Translations under genes and position numbers: made by a program
Shown: one piece after another, positions 56,641 through 64,000 of the stretch
Position numbering within the stretch: the stretch's first letter is position 1
Layout of the letters: the number at the start of each line of letters is the position of its first letter
NCBI GenBank assembly: GCA_017591395.1
Contig: WEDG01006427.1
Location: 38,559 to 102,558 of the forward strand
Length of the DNA: 64,000 nucleotides
Direction: 5' to 3'
Origin: Schistocephalus solidus
Taxonomy: Eukaryota; Platyhelminthes; Cestoda; Diphyllobothriidea; Diphyllobothriidae
Notes under the pieces: generated by a model
The model's database searches: none
What the model was told of the DNA's origin: nothing
The model's input: only the letters and a program-made list of their open reading frames with translations

Positions 56641-56855
56641 TCATCTGACCCAGTTGTGAAAATCGCGGCGACCTTGGTGAGATTTGAGTCCACAACAGTA
56701 GGGCCAACGCTTTAACCACTTGAGCTATGAGGCGCTGACAGGAAAACCTGAGTGTAATCACACTTGGGTCAAGTTACCCGTCCAGCCTACTGCAGCGTAT
56801 GGAATCCACAAATTCTGATACAGTAGACTGAGAGCCCAAGCAGGATTTCCTAGGC
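56641..56855 (-). mobile_element. tRNA-like inverted-repeat element, copy A (right arm missing)
   Basis: The left arm begins TCATCTGACCCAGTTGTGAA and carries the complement of a tRNA-like unit: B-box complement GGTGAGATTTGAGTCC, A-box complement CACTTGAGCTATGAGG. A central segment follows, with CACTTGGGTCAAGTTACCCG, CAGCCTACTGCAGCGTATGG, TTCTGATACAGTAGACTGAG and CAGGATTTCCTAGGC. In copy C this leads into the other arm; here the element stops at about 56855. Confidence 0.7.
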
Positions 56856-56930
56856 AATCAATCTAGAATCCACCAGATGACTACCAGGACCAATTCATTA
56901 GTAGAGGATGCTGGCAGATTTGAATAGTTC

Positions 56931-57255
56931 CTTTGACCCACTTGTGAAAAACTCGGTGGCCTCGGTGGGATTCGAACTCACGCCAGCAAGAGGAAGGCTT
57001 TAGTACAGCCAACGCTCTAGCCAACTGAGCTACGACGCCCACCGGGAGTCGTGCCTTTAATCATACTTGGGTCAAGTTAGCCACCCAGCCTACTTCAACG
57101 TGTGGAGTTTACCAACTCTGATACAGTAGACTATCAAATGCAATTACTTTATAGGGTTTTTTTACTGGGGATTAGAGTGTTGGCTGTACTACAGCCTTTC
57201 TCGTGCTGTCGTGGGTACTCGAGGCCGCCGAGTTTTTCATGACCGGTTCAAATGA
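56931..57255. mobile_element. tRNA-like inverted-repeat element, copy B
   Basis: Begins CTTTGACCCACTTGTGAAAA and ends with the complement-like GTTTTTCATGACCGGTTCAA ATGA at 57255. The left arm contains an 82-base tRNA-like unit on the minus strand (57039-56958) with GGCGTCG/CGAGGCC acceptor arms pairing at six of seven positions, GTAGCTCAGTTGGCTAGAGC (A box) and GAGTTCGAATCCCACC (B box). The right arm (about 57170-57255) repeats the TTAGAGTGTTGGCTGTACTA and CCGCCGAGTTTTTCA parts on the plus strand in decayed form. The centre shares the CACCCAGCCTACTTCAACGT and TCTGATACAGTAGACT blocks with copies A and C. Confidence 0.75.
56958..57039 (-). tRNA. tRNA-like sequence inside copy B (probably not functional)
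   Basis: It has 82 bases with acceptor arms nearly paired, a good D arm (GCTC...GAGC), a T arm GTGAG TTCGAAT CCCAC with one mismatch, and a long variable region. The anticodon arm forms only three pairs (GGC/GCC) around TGTACTAAA, so no anticodon can be assigned with confidence. Two other copies of the same unit show this is a repeat component rather than a single gene. Confidence 0.4.
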
Positions 57256-57259
57256 CATC

Positions 57260-58510
57260 AATGATAGTCCAATTCTTAACCAAGAATGCAGGAACAGGCT
57301 ACCTCCTCCATGCACATCTACGCGTTTACTTGTTCCAGAGGAGCAGGCTGGGTAGGTCAAACGACGAGTTGCCTGTGCAAGCGGATGCATTAAAAGTGGC
57401 TGGTGTGACTTGGTTAAGGCATGACTAGGTCCACCCAAAGCGCTTCCCTGGCCCACCTTGTGGACACCGGTCGTCAGCCGGACGTCAAAGAAAGCTTCAG
57501 AGTGGTGTACAGCGTACCGACAAGCCGCCAGCAGCTGTGACATCAAATGCGTACTCACGGGAACGGAGGCGGTGGTCAAACGCTCTGAGCCCTCCCTCCT
57601 GTGTGCACAAGGTGTTTTAAGTCGAACCGTGGCCGTCCCAGTCACAACAGCTGACGTCCTCTGCCCTCCCCTCACCTACCCTCCCTCTTTCTCGCTCCCC
57701 TTTCTCCCCCCAAGGGTACGTCGTAAACTCAACCTCACTTGACGACTTCCCAACCGGGGTTCCCGAAGAGCTTTAGACTCCCTGCTCTCTTTTTCTCTCT
57801 CTCTCCTCCCTCTATCATTCTGCCGAATGCATGACCAGTGCGCATCTTTCGTCCCACCATCAACAGACCTGCCATGGTTACTCGAAAACGTACGCTGACC
57901 CCCGACTGACACCACTGTTGTCCTAATCGGGATGGCATCTTCTGCCGGGCTGGAGCCTGTGAACACCGAGCTGACCACCAACTCAGGGATGCTGGCCCTA
58001 GAGTAAACAAGCAGGACTCCCGATGAGCTCGGAGTTATCTTCCTTAAATTCAGTTGTAAAAGAAGAGTCAAATTTGAAAACTCAGCATTGGAAAAGGGTT
58101 GGAAAAAACATCACCTGTGCTGATGCAGCACGCCCCAGACCACCTAAAGCACATAAAATTTCACCATAAGCCCTGAAAAATTAACTACTCATCAGAAATG
58201 TCTCGTTTAACGTGAAAAACAAGCAAATAACCTAATCCCTTCAACGATAAAAAGATTGGAAGCCTATTTGATAGGGAGAAGGGTTTTTGTCGCAACTGAA
58301 ATAAGAATTCAAAACTTTCCCAAAGACCTTTTAGACTGCTCTTCTATGTGCATTTCTCATGCCCTATGTGTAACCCGGTAAATTCAAGGACAAGGTAAAC
58401 TCGTACACTAAGCAAAAAGAATTTATATGCCCTCCTTTAAATGGCTGACTTCAAGGTGTCAGCTTCGAGTAGACAAAACGTAAACAGTGGAGAATTTTGG
58501 CAGATTGAAA
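57260..58510. other. Unidentified stretch, GC- and CT-rich in its first 800 bases
   Basis: The frame 57172-57675 (minus, 167 codons) begins inside element copy B's arm on the complementary strand and shows no motif. The frame 57676-58071 (minus, 131 codons) has an Arg/Glu-rich middle from a CTCTCT-rich stretch near 57790-57810. No family recognised. From 58100 on the DNA is AT-rich and featureless. Confidence 0.35.
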
Positions 58511-58514
58511 TAAT

Positions 58515-58801
58515 TCATTTGACCCACTGTTGAAAAACTCTGCGGCCTCGGTGGGATTCGAACCCACGCCTAGGAAATCTTGTTTGGGCTGTCATTCTAC
58601 TGTATCAGAAGTGGTGGATTCCATACGTTGCAGTAGGCTGGGCGGGTAACTTGACCCAAAGCGAAATTAAACTCACGGCTCCCGGTGGGGCCTCGTAGCT
58701 CAGTTGGCTAAAGCGTTGGCTGTACTGAAGCCTTCCCCTTGCTTGTCTGGGTTCAAAATCCCAACCGAGGCCGCCGAGTTGTTCACAAGTGGGTCAAATG
58801 A
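58515..58801. mobile_element. tRNA-like inverted-repeat element, copy C (complete)
   Basis: The left end TCATTTGACCCACTGTTGAA and the complement of the right end (TCATTTGACCCACTTGTGAA) start an inverted repeat of about 52 bases. It goes on through GGCCTCGGTGGGATTCGAAC on the left and its near-complement GGGTTCAAAATCCCAACCGA then GGCC on the right. The left arm keeps a perfect T-arm complement (GTGGG TTCGAAT CCCAC); the right arm keeps the whole tRNA-like unit. The centre carries CAGAAGTGGTGGATTCCATA and CAGTAGGCTGGGCGGGTAAC. Total length 287 bp. There is no protein and no clear target duplication. It looks like a MITE or foldback element built on a tRNA-like sequence. Confidence 0.75.
58689..58772 (+). 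tRNA. tRNA-like sequence inside copy C (probably not functional)
   Basis: 84 bases: acceptor arms GGCCTCG and CGAGGCC pair perfectly, and the A box is GTAGCTCAGTTGGCTAAAGC. The B box GGGTTCAAAATCCCA deviates from the GGTTCGANTCC consensus. D-stem and T-stem each have a mismatch and the anticodon arm is weak. A promoter-competent ancestor is likely; current tRNA function is not. Confidence 0.4.
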
Positions 58802-58814
58802 AAAAGTAAACAAT

Positions 58815-59175
58815 TAAGAGGAACAGGAACCACCCACCAAACATGCAGCTTTGCGGCAAATGCCAGAGAAATTAGGTGTATGATTAAGGTGAGGGTTCGG
58901 TTTAAGGTTAAGGTCAGGCTTGGAGGGGGGTAGGGTCAAGAGTATGCAAAGGGTAAAGGTTTGGATTTGCATTAACTGTAGGTTTTAAGCTTAGGTCATG
59001 GCTAGGTTTAAGATTAAGGTTACAGTTTAAGATTTATGCTAAGGTTAGTGTTCGGCTAAAGACACGGTAATATTACCATTTCTGAAATTACTTGCAAGGC
59101 CACCTACTTTATGGGGGTTCGGTGATCCTGTTCCCATGTCCTGTTTAGGTGGCCATACAAGTCATCCTTAGCAAA
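58815..59175 (+). mobile_element. TA-flanked MITE, eroded left end, good right end
   Basis: GAGGAACAGGAACCACCCAC replaces the usual left terminus. The interior from about 58880 has GATTAAGGTGAGGGTTCGG, GGTTAAGGTCAGGC and AGATTAAGGTTACAG. The right part has GGTAATATTACCATTTCTGA, GGGGTTCGGTGATCCTGTTC, CCATGTCCTGTTTAGGTGGC and the terminus CATACAAGTCATCCTTA, ending in TA like the full copy. Confidence 0.75.
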
Positions 59176-59179
59176 TAAA

Positions 59180-59640
59180 ACAAGAGCGCAGGACTTGAGA
59201 GTTGAAACTGTTATCTTTAGGAAAACTGAATCACGAGATGTTCCAGACGGAGAATCGGCTCGGCGCCAAGAAGCACAAGAACGATTCGAGAAGTGGTGTG
59301 GGAAACTGATGTGAGCTCCCTTGTGAGCTGTTGTGCGTCACGGATGCCCACGGATCAGGATGAGCTGGTCCACCTGACAGATTCTTTTTATCATTTTTCT
59401 TGATGATTGTTTGTTGCAGGACGGAATACGCAAACATTACCCTCAGTGACCGTTCTTATGACATGCTAACCGAAATTCTGAGACGTGTTTTTCACTGCGA
59501 AAGATTACTTGGTAAAAAAGCTTAGATGCGATCCAACTCAGGGAAGATAGGAAAGGTCAGCGTGTAATACGCGAGCTCTATCCATTGTGTTTTTTAGGGT
59601 TATCATTCGTTGCAGGGTGAGCAAGGTCACACCATACTTC
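59180..59640. other. No recognisable feature
   Basis: A 68-codon minus-strand frame (59231-59437) without motif. Confidence 0.35.
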
Positions 59641-59689
59641 GTTGGCGATAGGAAGACCAAAGTATCGGGTCAAAGTGCAACTTTCCAAG

Positions 59690-60315
59690 CGTCTTCTTCT
59701 TTTTAAAAGGTTTTGTAAATTTCCCTATAATTTTGAATATGATCCGCAGTTGTATTTGAGTCCAGAATTTTCAGTCTACAAGCAGTATGCTTTGCATGTA
59801 ATGAAAAAAAGCATCACTCTTTGCCGTCAAGAAGATACCATATAGTGATCAAAATTTTTTAAATGAATGTGGGTTTTATTGTTTACTTAATGAGGGACAT
59901 TAATAGACGGACAGATACGATGTTGTTTGAATACATATTTTATGGTCTCAAAGAATCTCCAAATTGTAAACTTTTTAAAATCAAAGGATAGCCTTTTATT
60001 GAGTATAAAAGTTGAATTCGACGTGTGTAGCTACCAAATGAGTAGAATAAGGAATAAATTTGCGCATCTTTTCAATAAAATATATTGTAATTTTTAAGGA
60101 CATCGCAAAGCGATAGAAAAACGTATATCACTTAGGTTGCCATTTTTTTTTAACTGAGCGTGGTCATGCTGGCAGCCGAGAGAGCATGCATTAAAAAGCC
60201 GGCATCCTGACGTATCTAAAACATCATGAGATCATACCACACAATGATCGATCGTGCAAGCCCACTTAAGTAATCCTTCCTGATCGACAACGCATTTGAG
60301 AATTTCAGTTACCAA
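59690..60315 (+). repeat. Dispersed AT-rich repeat (third copy of the 4.6/49.4 kb family)
   Basis: Aligns with 49365-49950 through TTTTCAGTCTACAAGCAGTA, AAAGCATCACTCTTTGCCGT, AAGAAGATACC, CTTTTCAATAAAATATATTG, GATAGAAAAACGTATATCAC, and with 4790-4930 through CATCCTGACGTATCTAAAAC and CCACTTAAGTAATCCTTCCT. Confidence 0.6.
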
Positions 60316-60329
60316 TTCCTATTATCCGT

Positions 60330-61500
60330 CATTGGCTGTTGGTGTAGTTTGGGGTTCCAGAATAGCGTTGCTTCACTACGGCTTTGAATCCTCTCGACCG
60401 CAGTCAATGGTGCCTGGCAGTGATCCAATTTTCATGACATGTCTGGACTCCTGAGGGCCCATAAACAAGCTTTGAAAAGACCATTTCGCAGATCAAAAAT
60501 CAGGGAGGAACTAGAAAGTAGCCATCGTCGTTCGAAAACCGAAAAATATAAAATTACTTGCTTGATTTTACTATGGCCTAATAAGACCAATCTCAGGTAT
60601 AGTTAGGAAATGGTTATGACCAACCCCTCCCAGCTCAATCCGGTTAGGGCTAAGTTTACGGTAAGGATTACGGTTCGGTTTAGGATAAGAGTTGGGGCTA
60701 GGGAACCGTCATAGCCGTTCAAGTTCCAGGTATTTGGGGGGATGCATTCTGAAAGTACGGTAGCGTGCGCGCAACTATCAAGCTGATCGTTACCATGACG
60801 AACTCGGACATAATTCCCGTCAATTCGACTTTGGTAGGAGGGTATAACAGCTTTCCTTTCGAGTTACTTAACGATTTTAATTTGCAGGCGTAAATTTTTC
60901 TGAGAATTATGACATATATGTAAACCTTTATTTTATAACTTTCAAAACACCTGTTCAAAGCAGTCTTTTGCATAATTTACGTTTCCTGGCTTCATGGGAC
61001 CCAGCTTGCCTTGCGTTGTGTTTAACTTCCGAGGAAATTAATGCTTAAACTTAGAGTAAATCCTTCGGAGAAGACCTTTTTAGGCTCGTTCTGAAAGTTT
61101 GTATACATATTTAACCTGAAATCCACCAGCGTAATAGTTAGAAGCTGCCAACAGGCAGTCAATGGTATACAGATACGTAATCACCTTCTATAATGACAGA
61201 ACGGGTACTAGATAAGTGCTTTTAGCTGCTCAAATATTTATATCACTATTCAGCTCCAGCCTAAAAGGGTTTGTTGCGAAAGATTTACTCTATGATCGTA
61301 CATTAATTTCCTTGTAAAGTAAACACGGTGGGGTGGAAACTCGAGTTCATATACCAAGAAACGCTAAGGTGAACGTTCGGTGCTCCACTGATGAGCCGAA
61401 CGCTTCGCAGCTGCGTCATGCAGCAACACAAGATCAGCGAAACATGCATGTCTGGGCTTCTGAGTAGTACTTGTGTTGCCGGTATAGTATATCGTCTTAT
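60330..61500. other. No recognisable gene
   Basis: A short GGTTAGGGCTAAGTTTACGG stretch near 60640 resembles the telomere-like MITE interior but is too short to call. Frames reach 109 codons (61303-61632, minus), which overlaps the SINE and is rejected. Confidence 0.35.
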
Positions 61501-61509
61501 CGTCTTCGC

Positions 61510-61583
61510 GGCTGGATAGCTCATTAGGTTAGAGCGTCGTCCTAATAACGCTAATGTCGAGGGTTTGAGCCCCTCTCTGGCCA
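61510..61583 (+). tRNA. tRNA-Ile(AAT)-like sequence, probably a SINE head or pseudogene
   Basis: The 74 bases fit the exact tRNA layout 7-2-4-9-4-1-5-7-5-5-5-7-5-7-1. The acceptor GGCTGGA/TCTGGCC pairs at all seven positions with two G-U pairs. The D stem GCTC/GAGC is intact, the anticodon loop is CTAATAA (AAT), and the T stem GAGGG/CCCTC is perfect. Defects: the anticodon stem TCGTC/CGCTA has two mismatches, and the T loop is TTTGAGC instead of TTCGA-type. The sequence passes directly into family B SINE-like body, which supports a tRNA-derived SINE rather than a gene. Confidence 0.55.
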
Positions 61584-61835
61584 CAAGTTTGGGGCGGCTC
61601 CGGCCGCGCCAGCGACCTGCGCCCTCTCTCATCTCCGGTCTTCTTGAATCTGTCTTGACACCGGGCTCAGATGGGAGAGGAGAAGAGTTTCCGGTAGATG
61701 CAGCGCAAGTCTACTATCACTTTAAACTAAATCACGCGCATGTCACCGTCCCAGTACCAACTTGTGTGGAGCATACGGTGGACCTCGTCGTAATCGACGG
61801 TCGAACTGTCGTGTCGTCTTACCTCTATATACACT
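61510..61835 (+). repeat. tRNA-Ile-headed SINE (family B), best-preserved copy
   Basis: After the head comes GGGGCGGCTCCGGCCGCGCC, CATCTCCGGTCTTCTTGAAT, ACACCGGGCTCAG, GGAGAGGAGAAGAG and GTCTACTATCACTTTAAACT. The end is GGACCTCGTCGTAATCGACG then GTCGAACTGTCGTG. The body recurs at 5.1, 9.7, 21.0-21.9, 29.6-30.1, 44.0-44.4 and 55.2 kb, so it is the most frequent short family here. Internal A and B boxes in the head would have served as its pol III promoter. Confidence 0.7.
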
Positions 61836-61839
61836 ACTT

Positions 61840-63175
61840 GCCACCTGCTAGCAGTTTAATGAAATTTATGCGATTATTCCACTGTGGCTGGTGGACTTTG
61901 GCCTATATATTCGGTCTGCGTCTATTCGGAGCTATTTACTCACAGGTTGTGATTAATTATTGAAGGGACTCGAAGGTAGCAATTTATAAAAAAAGCGCAT
62001 GGGAACGCTAAGGGACCCACAGATGAACACAACCCCTGGCCACTGCATAATGTACCGGCACAAGATCGGCGGAGCACGTGGGTCTGGTCATTTTACTCGG
62101 ATGACCCCAATGAGGAGCCAGGCATATGCACTGATTTCCCCGTCAGGGTCTGATTTCGTGCGTAGTTCGTTTCTTTTTTAGACGTTCCGTCGATTGTATT
62201 GTGCGAAAACTCCAGATTTTAACGCATACGAGGGAGAGAGCACTTACTGCCTCGGTTTTTGGGTTACATTTTCAAAGGTTCTCTCTGCCAGCACAAACTT
62301 ATAAAACTACTCTTCCCTCATTCCAATCCATAATTGGCAGCTTGGAATACACCTGTATCTATCGGGGTCTTGATTCCAGATTCGACTGTTGCTTCGGATT
62401 TGACGGCCTGTGGACCTCTTGGTATGGCCATCGGGCTGAGGGTGCCAGACAGACAGAACAGGTTCGGAGAAAGCCCGGCTTAAACCTCTGATTACGAGTC
62501 TGATGCACCACCTCAAAGATATCGCATTGATATTCCCGATCGTCATGCAAGTTAATCTAGTTTCTCTTCTTTCTAGATGACATAACTGACCTATTTTTTT
62601 CTTTGAAACAACCCACCACTGAATTTGCGAGGCAACCCTCACGTGTGCAGAGACCTGGCAATTGACTTGACATGGTCTGCGACCCCATCGTTGAAGGCGC
62701 TTGCTACAGTGACGCATGGGACTGGCATGCACCGGTTTCAGTCGACGTGACAATTCAACAGAGCGCTGGAAGACGAGGCTTGTGCCGAGGTGTCTGACTG
62801 GTCTGGTCACTTTTCTGCAACTGGGCTGTTTGTGTTGATGTGATGGACACAACTATGCCGGGGTTTCCCGCTTGGCACGTGGACTGGGGGATCAGATTCT
62901 TCAATATCTGATTACTGCTGCCGGTATTTTCCTGTCATTCATATTCGGGTTGGTGAATATGTTTTGCAAAGTGGACTCGCGTTGTATAGGCCGCTAATCA
63001 CGACTATTGCGTTCACCACAGAGGTGACCTTCCGACATCCAGGGTCGTGACTGTAACTTTCTGAATAATATTTATCCTATCTCTAATACCGCTACCGGCA
63101 ATATGCTCTACGAATTCTACTGATGTGGCTAACTCTCTTGGGCAACTTTTCATTCTGCAAGGAAAACACAAGAGA
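61840..63175. other. Unidentified stretch
   Basis: A 181-codon minus-strand frame (62307-62852) is the longest. It is rich in Arg, His and Ser without a motif, and no repeat match was seen. It might be a decayed element or chance; I do not call it. Confidence 0.3.
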
Positions 63176-63179
63176 CAAA

Positions 63180-63726
63180 TAAATATTATAAGTTGGTTGA
63201 GGCACTTCCTCCTAATATCCCTTCTCAAGTTCAGACCTTTTACGCGACCCTACATCAAGGTTGGACTCCTCTTTCTGACTTCCGTTTCGTATAGGCAGTT
63301 ATCATGCACTGGTAAAATAAAAGGCTTTGAGTGATTTTAAGCCTGTTTTATCTTCTCCTATGCAAGCGTACCCTTCGTGGAAACATGACTATTAATGATA
63401 AGTTCTTCAGAGAACTGTTCTTAGAAAGCCTGTCAAAATCTGTAAAGACACTATTGGCTTCCGGCTCAGATGGCCTAGACATATAAAAACTCGCTGAGAT
63501 GACCGACCGTATGGTGGAGGTTGAGCGTCAGCTTTTTTCGACGGCTACTCAGATCTCCCGGCCTCTTGCTGCATCCACTTCTGATCTTGCCGAGCTCAAG
63601 ATGCACATAAGCCAACTTTCGGCGACCGCAGCGCTCTGCTGGTACATATTGAGGTTTCTCAAGCCGAAACAGTCACTGTTGCCGCTCTCGTACGAGGACT
63701 GCTACCCTATGGTGGTATTACATTAA
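63180..63726 (+). pseudogene. Ty3/gypsy gag relic
   Basis: YYKLVEALPPNIPSQVQ (about 63185-63235) is a gypsy gag N-terminal motif. After frameshifts, NDKFFRELFLESLSKSVKTL and LASGSDGLDI (63393-63485), then LAEMTDRMVEVERQL (63493-63537), ASTSDLAELKMHISQLSATA (63570-63630) follow. These are the retropepsin-less capsid part ending in the LAELADRI-type helix typical of gypsy gag. There is a stop in LDI-stop-KLAE. No zinc knuckle or pol was recognised before the window ends at 64000. It differs in position and orientation from nothing else here, so it is a second gypsy copy, probably continuing to the right. Confidence 0.7.
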
Positions 63727-63729
63727 CTT

Positions 63730-64000
63730 TACTGATAAAGCCTTGACCTGTGTCTTTGATTATTCCAGTCGTCAAAGGGTCGGAGAGGAAATGTGGCCAA
63801 AGCTCTCTGGCAACCTTACCAGTCACACGTTTTACGTGTGCTGTAGCAAGAGTGGCAGATGATTGCTCGTTTATATTGGCGCACAATTCAGATTCGTAAC
63901 TCCCACCCCTGCCAACGGATGTTGCCCGAACCCTTGCCACTACTTACGGGCCGTTTACACCTAACCAACTGCCGCCTTCGACAGTTATTATATATATATA
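63730..64000. other. No recognisable feature; ends in a TA run
   Basis: No motif readable after the gag relic. The last 14 bases or so are (TA)n. Confidence 0.4.

Noticed and set aside
62307..62852. 181-codon minus-strand ORF
   Set aside because: No recognisable motif, biased Arg/Ser/His composition, and no supporting neighbour; left uncalled rather than named.

Overview
The window reads as a repeat-dominated intergenic or heterochromatic stretch of an animal genome, most probably a flatworm and perhaps a diphyllobothriid-type tapeworm. Nothing is bacterial or viral in layout: there are no operons, no dense long ORFs and no ribosome-binding-site-led genes. Everything I can identify as protein-coding is a decayed transposable element. 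The organism call is an inference from three things: the LINE family (apurinic endonuclease, RT and C-terminal zinc finger), the many tRNA-derived short elements, and the TTAGGG-like degenerate arrays. I found no host gene that I can defend. Small exons of an intron-rich gene could still be hidden, because most ORFs here are short and resemble nothing.

Layout. 0-2.4 kb: a ~1.5 kb AT-rich noncoding repeat, then an inverted duplication of a 366-bp-type repeat. 8.8-9.35 kb (minus): a Penelope-like pseudo-LTR carrying a hammerhead-like motif and an internal minisatellite. 12.4-13.4 kb (plus): a Penelope-like element (PLE) relic with RT palm, RT tail, GIY-YIG-type endonuclease end and pseudo-LTR. 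13.8-17.5 kb (plus): a decayed Ty3/gypsy element (protease, RT, RNase H, integrase), followed at 17.7-18.26 kb by more PLE pseudo-LTR in both orientations. 20.7-24.9 kb: a MITE copy, SINE-like tandem copies, and the second, inverted copy of the 1.5 kb repeat. 26.1-29.6 kb: an APE-type LINE with eight in-frame stops and an internal deletion. 30-33.5 kb: a full MITE with telomere-like interior, and tRNA-derived SINEs. 35.5-37.05 kb: a 366-bp tandem array. 45.6-46.2 kb: a hAT deletion derivative retaining its 5' terminus and an open C-terminal transposase reading frame. 47.1-48.8 kb: a SINE cluster including an inverted pair. 51.5-52.3 kb (minus): a second PLE relic. 55.38-55.81 kb: a 438-bp composite trinucleotide tract. 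56.6-58.8 kb: three inverted-repeat elements whose arms are tRNA-like. 61.5 kb: a tRNA-Ile-like SINE head. 63.2-63.73 kb: a gypsy gag relic that runs toward the window end.

How the parts work together: the autonomous families (LINE, PLE, gypsy, hAT) would once have supplied enzymes, while the short elements (tRNA-derived SINEs, the TA-flanked MITE, pseudo-LTR pieces) are non-autonomous passengers. All copies seen here look inactive. The most interesting signals are the TATA-box plus hammerhead-like module shared by several PLE pseudo-LTR copies, and the elements built as inverted repeats of a tRNA-like gene.
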